64,000 nt of DNA, taken from contig CAOKVX010000011.1 of NCBI GenBank assembly GCA_948472945.1, positions 20,376 to 84,375 of the forward strand, given 5' to 3'. A program made the position numbers and the translations under genes. The notes under the pieces are model-generated. The model did not search any database, was not told the DNA's origin, and worked only from the letters and a program-made list of their open reading frames with translations. Shown here in pieces: positions 52,572-61,331 of the stretch; the stretch's first letter is position 1; every line of letters begins with the position of its first letter. The DNA is from an uncultured Clostridia bacterium. GTDB taxonomy: Bacteria; Bacillota; Clostridia; Lachnospirales; Lachnospiraceae.

Positions 52572-53594
52572 TCACATCCGCAGCACTGCGCGAATCATAT
52601 CACTTTTTACATATATCACATTATGTACTGTTGAAAAATATCTTACATATCCCTGCGATAACAGCTGTTCACAAACCGGCTCGCTATGAGATTCAACACA
52701 TATTATCTTTGGACCGTTTTGGGTAAAATCATAACTTGCAATTACCTCATCATCCAAGCCTTCAACATCCAAATCAAAATAATCCGGAAATACGCCGTCA
52801 CAATAAGTATCAATTATATCTTTCAGCGAAAGACATTTAACCTGAATTGTCCTTACATCATCCCGCTTTATCAGCAAAGTATTAATGTAATTATTTATAT
52901 ACTCCTCATCAAACGAATTCAATCCGTCATAATCACTCAGTAAAAAGAAATCCTTTTCACATGCGTCTCCTCCGCACACTCCTACACATACATTGATATC
53001 ATCCGGACGTTCCGCCTCCATTAATTGTATACAGTTGTAGTTAGCGTCAATGTTAACCCCGTTGGAGCCTTTCAGATACAAAAGCGCCGTGTTGTTTCCC
53101 TCATAAGGATGATTACATCCCACATCCAGATACGACGGCCTTTCTATATTCATCTCCCGAAACAGTCCCGACACAACCAAATCCTCACCAAACCAACTAA
53201 AGGAAGGTTTGTACCATCTATACAATTCGTCCGAATACAGACATTTACGGCTATCATAGTAATTAATAGAGTATATAATCTTTTCTTCCGTTATGCCCAT
53301 ATTAATGATTGAATCTTTAATATATTGTGCATCGGAATCATTGTTGATTGAAATCACTATATAATCGAATTCTTCTTCGTTTAATTCCCGAAGTATTGTG
53401 GGGTTATATACCTGAATATCATGCATTTCAACTATAGGAAGCGTACTGTTGGCATCTATTGCAAACAGTATGCTGATGTTAGCGTCAGGCATACACTGCG
53501 CCAAATACTGCCTGCCTACATCCCCCATGCCGTACAATATTATTCTGGCATTATCTTTTTTTATCTTTTCAAATGGAAATCTGTATATTCTCAT
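52572..53594 (-). CDS. FkbM-family methyltransferase with N-terminal Rossmann module
   Basis: From the ATG at 53594, with AGGA about 11 bases upstream, it has 340 residues. Residues about 15-115 form the recurrent module (NARIILYGMGDVGRQYLAQC, LFAIDANSTLPI, YIVISINNDSDAQYI). The FkbM methyltransferase core follows: PSYLDVGCNHPYEGNNT, NGVNIDANYN, IQVKCLSLKDIID and PDYFDLDVEGLDDEVIASYD. FkbM enzymes methylate sugar hydroxyls. It is preceded by rfbG and followed by rfbH, so it may methylate a CDP-deoxysugar or its transferred form. Confidence 0.85.
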   Translation of the reverse strand: MRIYRFPFEKIKKDNARIILYGMGDVGRQYLAQCMPDANISILFAIDANSTLPIVEMHDIQVYNPTILRELNEEEFDYIVISINNDSDAQYIKDSIINMGITEEKIIYSINYYDSRKCLYSDELYRWYKPSFSWFGEDLVVSGLFREMNIERPSYLDVGCNHPYEGNNTALLYLKGSNGVNIDANYNCIQLMEAERPDDINVCVGVCGGDACEKDFFLLSDYDGLNSFDEEYINNYINTLLIKRDDVRTIQVKCLSLKDIIDTYCDGVFPDYFDLDVEGLDDEVIASYDFTQNGPKIICVESHSEPVCEQLLSQGYVRYFSTVHNVIYVKSDMIRAVLRM

Positions 53595-53628
53595 TATCAA
53601 AATCATCCTTTCAATTTAAAATGTATTA

Positions 53629-54720
53629 TCATTCTCTCATATATTTTTTTATCTGGGCATCCATTATATCCTTTACATTACATCCGCCAAGCCACTCCTT
53701 TGTCCACTCTACCGTAGCTCCAACCGCATCGCTGACATCCCATAGCGGAGCCCAGCCAAAAACGCTTTTAACCTTGCTGCAGTCGAGCTTTAGGAAATTA
53801 GCCTCATGAAATGCGTTCTTGCCGTCTGAACAGTACCAGGAGATGCCGCCCCATTTATCGCAGAAAAGTTTCGCTAGCTCCCCTGTCGTTATACACGAGC
53901 TCTCGTCAGGCCCTATATTGTACGCACCTGACGCCTCAAATCTCTCCATCTGTACTATTCCGATTAAGAGATATGCCATCAGAGGCTCCAGAACATGCTG
54001 GTATGGCCTTACAGAATACGGATTTCTTACCAATATTTTTTTGTTTTCCATCGCAGCCCTGACACAGTCAGGGATTATGCGGTTGTCCGAAAAGTCGCCG
54101 CCGCCTATGACATTTCCGGCCCTCACCGTCGATACCGCTATATTCTGCTCCCTTAAAAAAGAATTTATATAACTGCCCGTCACCAGCTCGGAACAGCTTT
54201 TGCTGTTAGAATATGGGTCATATCCGTTGAGCGCGTCGTCTTCCCTGTAACCCCAGAACCACTCTTTATTTTCATATACCTTATCAGTTGTAATATTAAC
54301 TACCGACCTTACGCTGTCAGTTTTTCTAACTGCTTCAAGCAAATTTACGGTTCCCATTACGTTTATCTCAAAAGTATCTCGCGGTCTCTCGTAGCTCTCC
54401 AGAACGAGCGGCTGCGCCGCAAGGTGAAATACTATGTCAGGCCCGGCGTTTTTTAACGCTTTCCCAAGCGCCCCTATATTCCTTATATCGTCGATTACCG
54501 TGTCGACGTCACATCCGATGTCCGCAAGACTATAAAGGGCCGGTTCGGTATCAGGACTGAGCGCATACCCGGTAACCTTTGCCCCAAGGTTTACAAGAAT
54601 CCTGCACAGCCATGAGCCCTTAAAGCCCGTACATCCGGTCACAAACACTTTCTTTCCTGCGTATTTTTTTAATTCATCCATCCATGATGGCGTATTTTTA
54701 TCTAATTCCATATTTTCCAC
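53629..54720 (-). CDS. rfbG: CDP-glucose 4,6-dehydratase
   Basis: Converts CDP-glucose to CDP-4-keto-6-deoxyglucose with bound NAD. A 363-residue extended SDR with KVFVTGCTGFKGSWLCRILV (NAD loop), FHLAAQPLVLESYERPRDTF (the QPLV.SY..P segment typical of RfbG), NITTDKVYEN and NGYDPYSNSKSCSE (YxxxK). The start is GTG at 54720, 19 bases inside the end of rfbF, with AAGGGA upstream. An ATG three codons later is also possible. Confidence 0.95.
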   Translation of the reverse strand: MENMELDKNTPSWMDELKKYAGKKVFVTGCTGFKGSWLCRILVNLGAKVTGYALSPDTEPALYSLADIGCDVDTVIDDIRNIGALGKALKNAGPDIVFHLAAQPLVLESYERPRDTFEINVMGTVNLLEAVRKTDSVRSVVNITTDKVYENKEWFWGYREDDALNGYDPYSNSKSCSELVTGSYINSFLREQNIAVSTVRAGNVIGGGDFSDNRIIPDCVRAAMENKKILVRNPYSVRPYQHVLEPLMAYLLIGIVQMERFEASGAYNIGPDESSCITTGELAKLFCDKWGGISWYCSDGKNAFHEANFLKLDCSKVKSVFGWAPLWDVSDAVGATVEWTKEWLGGCNVKDIMDAQIKKYMRE

Positions 54721-55475
54721 GGCGCATTCCCTTCACTCCACAATTGTTCAAGTTTTTCACGGTCTCTCTGCGTGTCCATGCACTGCCAGAAACCGTAGTG
54801 CCTGTATGCCGCTAATTTTCCGGCTTTCGCAAGACGCTCAAGCGGCTCCCTCTCAAAAAATGTGCTGTCGTCGTCTATATAATCAAACACATCAGGCTCG
54901 GCTATCATATACCCTCCGTTTATAAGGCTCTCGTCTGAATCCTGTTTTTCCCTGAACTCGCAGACATAACCGTCGTCGTCCAAATCGAGAACACCGAACC
55001 TCTGTCCCGGATTGATTGCCGTAATCGTAACAATAGGTTTTCTCTCCTGATGGAATTTAATCAGCTTCCCTACGTCAACATCCGCAACCCCGTCTCCATA
55101 AGTCAGCAGAAATGTTCCGTCAACGTAACCTGCAATTCTTTTTATTCTGCCTCCCGTCATCGTGTCATATCCCGTGTCCACTATAGTCACTTTCCACGGC
55201 TCAGATACATTATTATGTACGGTCATCATACCGCCTTCCCTAAAATCAAAGGTTACGTCGCTCCTGTGAAGATAATAGTTTGCAAAGTACTCTTTAATAA
55301 TCTGCTGTTTGTAACCGGCGCATATAATAAAGTCATTAATTCCAAATGCGGAATATATTTTCATTATATGCCACAGAATCGGCTGGCCTCCTATCTCAAT
55401 CATCGGTTTCGGTTTCAAATGGCTCTCCTCGCTTATCCTCGTTCCAAAACCTCCTGCGAGAATTACTGCTTTCAT
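54702..55475 (-). CDS. rfbF: Glucose-1-phosphate cytidylyltransferase
   Basis: Makes CDP-glucose from CTP and glucose-1-phosphate. From the ATG at 55475, preceded by GGAGGGG, it has 257 residues, the normal size. A longer in-frame extension upstream has no family similarity. Signature segments: KAVILAGGFGTRISEESHLK, KPMIEIGGQPILWHIMKIYS, FIICAGYKQQIIKEYF, FLLTYGDGVADVDVGKLIKF and GFWQCMDTQRDREKLEQLW. rfbF, rfbG and rfbH lie in order along the transcript, with an FkbM gene inserted before rfbH. Confidence 0.95.
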   Translation of the reverse strand: MKAVILAGGFGTRISEESHLKPKPMIEIGGQPILWHIMKIYSAFGINDFIICAGYKQQIIKEYFANYYLHRSDVTFDFREGGMMTVHNNVSEPWKVTIVDTGYDTMTGGRIKRIAGYVDGTFLLTYGDGVADVDVGKLIKFHQERKPIVTITAINPGQRFGVLDLDDDGYVCEFREKQDSDESLINGGYMIAEPDVFDYIDDDSTFFEREPLERLAKAGKLAAYRHYGFWQCMDTQRDREKLEQLWSEGNAPWKIWN

Positions 55476-55564
55476 AATATCCCCTCCTTGTTCTTCCATT
55501 GCGCCTCCTTGCGCCAGATGACGACATAACAGAAATATCAAAGCAATCTATTATATCAAAAACG

Positions 55565-56887
55565 TCAGCATCCGAGCAGTGCTTCATAATATTTAAATCC
55601 TTTTTTCCTTAGACCTCTCACAATACATCTGGCCGCGGCAGGTAAAGTGGCGACTATAATAAAAGCATCCCGCCTGTACTGTGCAAGCTCATCTATTGAA
55701 TAAACATCTATTCCGTTGATTTGTTTCATGTTATCAGACTTGTCCGTAACGGCTATTCCAACAATCTCATTTTCCCACGTTCTGCTGATAACACCTGAAA
55801 CCCTTTCTCCGTACAAACCTGCTCCGTATACGATTACATTCCGGCCTTTCACCCTGCGACGAATATCCTCAAGGCTCTTATCCCATTCACCCTCTGTATA
55901 TTCTTTTATCATATATAATTTTTTAAGAAGTTTATATGACGCCGCAGAGATAATTAAACACTTCCACAGTGGTTCGTCCGTAACTAAGGGAAAATATTTC
56001 TTATATTTTTTATATACCCTGTAATCGTAAATTCCCCCAAGCCTGTATCTTGCCAGCATACTCGCCGAAAACCTGCCAACCATAATATTGTCCGACTGTC
56101 TGATTACCTGTTCTTTATTCTTATATGTTTGCGGAAGTGCGAGCAGCGTCTCACAGTAGCTTCTCGCCCATACGTCAAACAGTTCATTTATCCAATATGA
56201 ACGGTTTCCCTTTAATGGGCTGTCCCTTCTCCACTTCACCCTATTTCCTATCATTATACCCCTGAAAGAATCAAGCTTTATTATGCGCTCAAGATAAAAT
56301 GCCACGGTGAAAAAATAACCGTGCCTGTCGCACAACTCATTGCAGCATATATATTTGTCGCAAAGTCTTGACCATTCGCACTCGTCCTCCATAAGTAAAG
56401 TTGTCCTCATCACAGTCGGGGCCATATGCGCCATGCTCCCGGAACACCTCTCAAACCACTCCTGCGGCGAATCGCATATTATATCTTTTTCAGAACCCGA
56501 GCCCGCCAGTGGAAGACGTATGAGGTCGTATTTTTCATCCATCGCTTTGGAGACAATGTCAAGAGCCTCCTTTGAAATTGAAACCGAATCCCCTATAAAC
56601 CATATATATTCATACTTTATTTCTTTATCTGAGGCTAATGACTTAAATATATCCACTATCTTATAATCAAGGCACTGATTTTTGTCCGTGCGGTAGTAGT
56701 TTATTCTTCTCCTGAATGTATCGTCCACATTTTCTATAACATCCTTTACGGCATTGTCACTGCCGGAATCATAGTACGCAATATCAAAGTCATAGTTCGT
56801 ATAGTACTCCGATTCATAGCGAAGCACCTCCTCCACGATATCCGCCCTGCCACATGTAGGAGTACATATAAGCAAATTTTCCATCAT
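55565..56887 (-). CDS. Glycosyltransferase-like protein with C-terminal Rossmann module
   Basis: A 440-residue protein. The N-terminal 240 residues resemble a GT-A (family 2-like) fold: LLICTPTCGRADIVEEVLRY, DIAYYDSGSDNAVKDVIENV and YIWFIGDSVSISKEALDIV. Residues about 345-440 are the recurrent module (NVIVYGAGLYGERVSGV, IVGIAVTDKSDNMKQING, AFIIVATLPAAARCIV). A GGGGA site precedes the ATG. The specific donor is unknown, and the family assignment of the N-terminal half is moderate. Confidence 0.72.
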   Translation of the reverse strand: MMENLLICTPTCGRADIVEEVLRYESEYYTNYDFDIAYYDSGSDNAVKDVIENVDDTFRRRINYYRTDKNQCLDYKIVDIFKSLASDKEIKYEYIWFIGDSVSISKEALDIVSKAMDEKYDLIRLPLAGSGSEKDIICDSPQEWFERCSGSMAHMAPTVMRTTLLMEDECEWSRLCDKYICCNELCDRHGYFFTVAFYLERIIKLDSFRGIMIGNRVKWRRDSPLKGNRSYWINELFDVWARSYCETLLALPQTYKNKEQVIRQSDNIMVGRFSASMLARYRLGGIYDYRVYKKYKKYFPLVTDEPLWKCLIISAASYKLLKKLYMIKEYTEGEWDKSLEDIRRRVKGRNVIVYGAGLYGERVSGVISRTWENEIVGIAVTDKSDNMKQINGIDVYSIDELAQYRRDAFIIVATLPAAARCIVRGLRKKGFKYYEALLGC

Positions 56888-56905
56888 AGCAATATCCCCG
56901 CAGTC

Positions 56906-58015
56906 TCACATATTTTCCATTATATACTCGGCGGCGCCCCAGTCGTCAAAATTCCCGTCCACGCCATACGACATTGGAATCACAATAATTTTGTTATCAA
57001 TGAAATCTATTTTACGGCGCGATATGACATAGTCAGCCTCTTCCGCATCCCCTGTAAACTGCGAGCCGTCAACCGCCACATGCAAAACTGCTTTTTCCAG
57101 ATCCGTTTGTTCTACATAAAACTTTTTTTCTGCAATTCCCCCTGCGCCGGGATAATATTTTTCAACAAGCTTATTAATGTTGTCAAGCTCTGTTTTATCT
57201 TTTCCACCGTTTCCTTTACCTTGTTTTCCCCATCTTACATAGGCAAACCTGAGCTGTCCAAGCATAAGTTTTTTTATTTCCAGATTTACATCATTACACA
57301 TTCCCGTCTCCGAAAACCTTTTATGTAATAGTTCAAGAGCTTTAAAAATATCGCCTATGTTATCAGCGTCAGCTGAAAGACTGTGTTTCATATTTCTAAA
57401 ATAATTATACATAGGTTCTCCGACATACGATATAGCGCTGGCTTTGTAGGCAATCATCGCCGATACCGGAATATCTTCAAACGTATGTCCCGGAAACATG
57501 CATCTTTCGTCAAACAGGCTTTTTCTGTACAGCTTTCCCCATACAAACGTCCTAACTTTGTTAATAACGGTCCTGTCTGATTTAAATGATTTTACAGTCT
57601 CGTCAAACCTTATCTTTGAAACGGTTTTGTCCCCGGTAAGCCTGTCACAGTAATACATATCGCAGAGGGCCATATCCGAGCCATTTTCTTTAATGCTTCG
57701 CATCAATTTTTCAACAAAACATTCCTCAATAACATCATCAGAATCCACAAATGTTATATATTCCCCCAAGGCCGTTTTAATTCCCAGGTTCCTTGATATG
57801 CCCGGACCTTCATTTTCTTTTTCAATTATCTTTATTCTGGCGTCTGTGCAGGCCATCGACCTGCATATATCAAGACTTTTGTCGGTAGCCCCATCTATAA
57901 TAACCAAAATCTCCAGATTATTATAAGTCTGTCCCAACACGGAGCTTATGCACTTTTCAATATATTTCTCACTGTTATATACCGGCACAATTACGGATAC
58001 AATGTCCTTTTCCAT
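56906..58015 (-). CDS. Family 2 glycosyltransferase
   Basis: From the ATG at 58015, with GGGGTGG upstream, the protein has 369 residues. An in-frame TTG 33 bp earlier overlaps the preceding gene and is less likely. The GT-A domain has VSVIVPVYNSEKYIEKCISS, LEILVIIDGATDKSLDICRS, ISRNLGIKTALGEYITFVDS followed by a DD pair, and FPGHTFEDIPVSAMIAYK. The C-terminal 130 residues show no Rossmann module, unlike the other GT2 proteins nearby. Confidence 0.87.
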   Translation of the reverse strand: MEKDIVSVIVPVYNSEKYIEKCISSVLGQTYNNLEILVIIDGATDKSLDICRSMACTDARIKIIEKENEGPGISRNLGIKTALGEYITFVDSDDVIEECFVEKLMRSIKENGSDMALCDMYYCDRLTGDKTVSKIRFDETVKSFKSDRTVINKVRTFVWGKLYRKSLFDERCMFPGHTFEDIPVSAMIAYKASAISYVGEPMYNYFRNMKHSLSADADNIGDIFKALELLHKRFSETGMCNDVNLEIKKLMLGQLRFAYVRWGKQGKGNGGKDKTELDNINKLVEKYYPGAGGIAEKKFYVEQTDLEKAVLHVAVDGSQFTGDAEEADYVISRRKIDFIDNKIIVIPMSYGVDGNFDDWGAAEYIMENM

Positions 58016-58040
58016 TAATCTAACCACCCCGACAATTTTT

Positions 58041-59336
58041 TTATCCAAGCAGATACGGGTTTTGCAGCATTACAGGCTTTCCTGTATTCTCATACAGCAC
58101 CCGTAACGAACCTCCGTCGCCATAATATGCGTCCGAAAAAGAAATCGCCCTCTCAAGGTCAGCCGTATCGTCATATATTCCGATTCCGGATTTTTTATAC
58201 CACTCAACAACTTCCATATACCGGTCGTAATAATCTGTCTTCATTGACTTTAATGTATATTCGGTCAAGGGATGCGGTCTCCACCAAAGTATGACATCAT
58301 TTCTTTTTGATATTATATCAATCGTATTCTTAATCTTATCTATCACCTTTTCGGTATAATCTAAAAGGTTTTGTATGCTCGTATTGTAAAGTATGACTTT
58401 CCGGTTTCCAATAAGGTTACGCCATTCATCAGGCAGTACAAAATCATCCCTGTCAAGTCTCGCAGCCCTGTCAAACTTTGGTGAGCCGAGTGCAATAAAC
58501 TTATCCCCCGTTCCTTTTTTACCGGTTGCTTTCTCATATTCCTTGACATATATTTCACGTACCGTTTCATTTTCAACAATAACACAATCGGCATACGCGG
58601 TTCCCGGCAATACGCAAAAATGCTCCGGAACGGCGTCGCCTGATACAAAATAAGGAATATATACAAGCTTATCGGTATGTTTTTTGAGTTCTTTTGAATA
58701 ATACTGCGGCGGTACGGATGTAACCTTGTTATACCCGTCGTACGGATTATGTATATATATCACATCCGGTTTTCTTTCCTCTATCGAATAGTCTTTATAT
58801 GGTACAACCGGAACATACTCCGGATAGTCGTCAATATCATAATGAATCTCCCCAAATGTTCCGTCAGGATTTTTATCATAATAAGGTATAGGTATCACAT
58901 ATGCGTCACATCCCTCATCTTCACAGGCCGCCATCCACACACTCTCAAGGCTGTCCCACATAGACGCGTTGTACGGAAGAAATACAACCTCCCTCTTCTC
59001 GGGAATGTTTCTCACGCAATTTATAATCTTATTAATCAGTTTATTCAAGTTTATTACAATATCATGTGATTTATTACAAGACGTGCCGTCCTGAATAACG
59101 ACACTGATTTTATAAAGCTCTTCTGAGTATATTTCAAGCAGCGAAACAGCTTCTGTTCCCTCGCCCTCGCTATTCTCAATATTGTTTCCAACAGATATGG
59201 CCGCACTCTGACATGCCGTCAGCAAATCAACAGCATTGTCCGTTTCACCGTCCATTATGTATTGTTCAAGTTCACAATGCGCCTCGGTTATTGTATCTAA
59301 AAGGCCGTACAGCTGTTCCTTTAAATGTCTTCTCAT
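58041..59336 (-). CDS. CDP-glycerol glycerophosphotransferase-like protein
   Basis: From the ATG at 59336 it has 431 residues. An upstream in-frame extension overlaps the preceding gene and lacks a ribosome site. The N-terminal 115 residues are helical and of unknown role. The rest resembles the TagF/TarF-type C-terminal domain (GT-B-like): VVFLPYNASMWDSLESVW, DVIYIHNPYDGYNKVTSV, GTGDKFIALGSPKFDRA, KVILYNTSIQNLLDY, ILWWRPHPLTEYTLKSM and DAYYGDGGSLRVLYENTGKP. Such enzymes move polyol-phosphates. The IspD/TarI-like gene upstream could provide a CDP-polyol donor (inference). Confidence 0.7.
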   Translation of the reverse strand: MRRHLKEQLYGLLDTITEAHCELEQYIMDGETDNAVDLLTACQSAAISVGNNIENSEGEGTEAVSLLEIYSEELYKISVVIQDGTSCNKSHDIVINLNKLINKIINCVRNIPEKREVVFLPYNASMWDSLESVWMAACEDEGCDAYVIPIPYYDKNPDGTFGEIHYDIDDYPEYVPVVPYKDYSIEERKPDVIYIHNPYDGYNKVTSVPPQYYSKELKKHTDKLVYIPYFVSGDAVPEHFCVLPGTAYADCVIVENETVREIYVKEYEKATGKKGTGDKFIALGSPKFDRAARLDRDDFVLPDEWRNLIGNRKVILYNTSIQNLLDYTEKVIDKIKNTIDIISKRNDVILWWRPHPLTEYTLKSMKTDYYDRYMEVVEWYKKSGIGIYDDTADLERAISFSDAYYGDGGSLRVLYENTGKPVMLQNPYLLG

Positions 59337-59361
59337 TTCAGCTTCATCATCCTTTTTATTC

Positions 59362-60339
59362 TCACAATTCCTCCAGTATATCCCTGTACATCTGTATGAG
59401 CCTTTTTTCCGGTTTCCATCCAAGTCCCCTAAGCTTTTCAGACGATAATCTAAGTTCTGTATCCGGTGCGTATCCGGTTTTTGTGTTATCTTCTATATCA
59501 TATATTACGCTTATCCCATGCTGCTTATCTTCCGCACACGACAGGACGCCTGCAACAAGTTCCGCCATATCGCGTATTCGCATAGTATTAGCTTCATTCA
59601 CAACATTATATGCCTGTCCGTTCTCACCCTTGCGGAGTATCAGAAGTATACCCTCAACCGTATCCTCTATTCCACAATAATTGCCGTAAGACATTCCCGC
59701 AGTCTTTAGAACAATGTCCTTTCCGTATTTTGCGGCTTTAGCAAACTGCATAAATACCCTTGTGTCGTTTTTGTCTGTTCCTTTTCCAAACGTCTGCGCA
59801 AGTCTCGCAATTTTTACCGAAACTCCGTATTGCGAATAATAACCGTAACAGTACTGCTCTGCCATCCTCTTTCCAAGGGGGTAACAGCTCCTCGCACTGA
59901 GTATGTCAATATCGCCGAGAACATCCTCCGTGACAGGCTCACCGGTATCTTTCAGCTTTCCATACACTTCCATCGAGGATATGTATACTACGCTTTTGGC
60001 TTCACATTTCTTTGCAAGCTTCAGCACATTTCTCGTTCCTATGACAATACCGTCCGCGACTTCAACCGGGTTGGATATCATTATATCAGAGCGTGTAACC
60101 GCGGCACAATGGATAATATAGTCAAACGAACTGTTAATATTGTCCATTCTGCATGTATCTGTTATATCCATCTCATATACTTTTATGTCTGAATCATCTG
60201 CGTATATGTCTGATATTCTTTTTTTATCCCTCGAAATAACGCTTACCATACAACCCTCTGACAACAGCCTGCGGCATATATGCCGTCCGATATAACCCGT
60301 AGCTCCCGTTACAAGATAGCTCTCTTTTCTCTTTTTCAT
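59362..60339 (-). CDS. NAD-dependent epimerase/dehydratase
   Basis: A 325-residue extended SDR. SYLVTGATGYIGRHICRRLL is the NAD loop. Other motifs are DYIIHCAAVTRSD, VVYISSMEVYGKL, SCYPLGKRMAEQYCYGYY (YxxxK) and QTFGKGTDKNDTRVFM. Substrates are nucleoside-diphosphate sugars such as UDP- or CDP-hexoses, and the exact reaction is not readable. GAGGATGG precedes the ATG. It lies between the cytidylyltransferase gene at 60461 and the glycerophosphotransferase-like gene. Confidence 0.87.
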   Translation of the reverse strand: MKKRKESYLVTGATGYIGRHICRRLLSEGCMVSVISRDKKRISDIYADDSDIKVYEMDITDTCRMDNINSSFDYIIHCAAVTRSDIMISNPVEVADGIVIGTRNVLKLAKKCEAKSVVYISSMEVYGKLKDTGEPVTEDVLGDIDILSARSCYPLGKRMAEQYCYGYYSQYGVSVKIARLAQTFGKGTDKNDTRVFMQFAKAAKYGKDIVLKTAGMSYGNYCGIEDTVEGILLILRKGENGQAYNVVNEANTMRIRDMAELVAGVLSCAEDKQHGISVIYDIEDNTKTGYAPDTELRLSSEKLRGLGWKPEKRLIQMYRDILEEL

Positions 60340-60460
60340 TCCATCCTCACAAATTATGCATTTTTGCGGATAATTATACCCTATCCATAATAGACTGACA
60401 AATCATGCGTTTTTTACCTTAGCCCCAATTATTGCTATGCCGGATACATACTATCATCAT

Positions 60461-61177
60461 TTACAATCCAAATATCTGCTGCCCCTCAATGGCTTCATAT
60501 AAAGCCCTGAATATGTAATAGTCCGCAGGTGCGGTTATCTTGATATTATTGGGCGTACTCTCAACCAGTGACATCCTTACGTTGTACAGGTTGCAAAGAT
60601 AGGCGGAATCTACAGTCTTAATGCCATCCTTTCTCGCCCTGAGGTATAAATCATATATCTCGGCATACCTGAAAGTCTGCGGCGCTTTTGCGATATACAT
60701 CTCGTCCCTTGGCGGCATACTATCAATAACCATTTTATCAGCGCTCCTGACAACGCTTTCCCTGACAGACTCCGATGTAATCGCGTTGCCGCATTCCCTT
60801 GCCGTCAGGATATTTTTAGTTATAAGTTCTTCGGTTATAAGCGGACGTACGCCGTCATGTATAAGTATTATATCGTCAGGTTTACAGGTTTTGTTCATAG
60901 CCTCAAGTCCAAGATATATGGAATCATGCCCGGTCTCTCCTCCCTGAACAATTAAACTAACCTTAGTAATGCCATATCTCTTTAAAATACCCTGAAGCTC
61001 CTCTATCCATTCTTTAAGACAAACAACTACTATATCGTCAATCTCAGGATGATATTCGAAGTGCTCTATTGTATATATGATAATAGGTTTTCCGTGCACC
61101 TCAAGAAACTGCTTTGGTTTAGACCTGCTGTTCATTCTCTGCCCGGTTCCACCGGCAAAAATAAGTGTCCTAATCAT
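60461..61177 (-). CDS. IspD/TarI-like cytidylyltransferase
   Basis: A 238-residue CTP:sugar/polyol-phosphate cytidylyltransferase. LIFAGGTGQRMNSRSKPKQF is the nucleotide loop. IILIHDGVRPLITEEL is the conserved GVRP segment. SMPPRDEMYIAKAPQTFRY and GIKTVDSAYLCNLY follow. The PPRDEMYIAKAPQTF region fits TarI (ribitol-5-phosphate cytidylyltransferase) better than IspD. The surface-glycan context also favours a polyol-phosphate donor over isoprenoid synthesis. It is the first gene of the glycan cluster, with its own promoter and an AAGGATG site. Confidence 0.82.
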   Translation of the reverse strand: MIRTLIFAGGTGQRMNSRSKPKQFLEVHGKPIIIYTIEHFEYHPEIDDIVVVCLKEWIEELQGILKRYGITKVSLIVQGGETGHDSIYLGLEAMNKTCKPDDIILIHDGVRPLITEELITKNILTARECGNAITSESVRESVVRSADKMVIDSMPPRDEMYIAKAPQTFRYAEIYDLYLRARKDGIKTVDSAYLCNLYNVRMSLVESTPNNIKITAPADYYIFRALYEAIEGQQIFGL

Positions 61178-61217
61178 AGTCTGTTCATCCTTTCAAGATT
61201 GTACATAAACTATTCTT

Positions 61218-61246
61218 ATTGTAGCAAAAGTAAAGGTATAATGCAA
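61218..61246 (-). promoter_or_regulatory. Predicted extended -10 promoter for the glycan cluster
   Basis: On the minus strand TTGCAT (61246-61241) and TACAAT (61223-61218) are 17 bp apart, with TG just before the -10. Transcription would start near 61210, about 35 bases before the first ATG at 61177. No equally good promoter or terminator was noticed between the genes down to 35459, though I could not scan exhaustively. Confidence 0.6.
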
Positions 61247-61271
61247 TTGTCACTTTATTTGTACCCATCCC

Positions 61272-61300
61272 TTGACAACCCCGTACATTCTGCATATACT
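61272..61300 (+). promoter_or_regulatory. Predicted sigma-A promoter for the Ca/Na antiporter
   Basis: Consensus TTGACA (61272-61277) and TATACT (61295-61300) with 17-bp spacing lie about 30 bp before the ATG at 61332. The promoter is divergent from that of the glycan cluster, with only 25 bp between the two -35 elements. Confidence 0.7.
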
Positions 61301-61331
61301 TATCAGCAGAAACTTAGGAGGACGAACAACA

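Noticed and set aside
55050..55529. Open frame of 159 codons on the plus strand
   Set aside because: Antisense to rfbF, no start signal and no family resemblance.
60461..61177. IspD of the isoprenoid pathway
   Set aside because: The region with PPRDEMYIAKAPQTF and the surface-glycan context fit a TarI-like polyol-phosphate enzyme better, though the two families are close.
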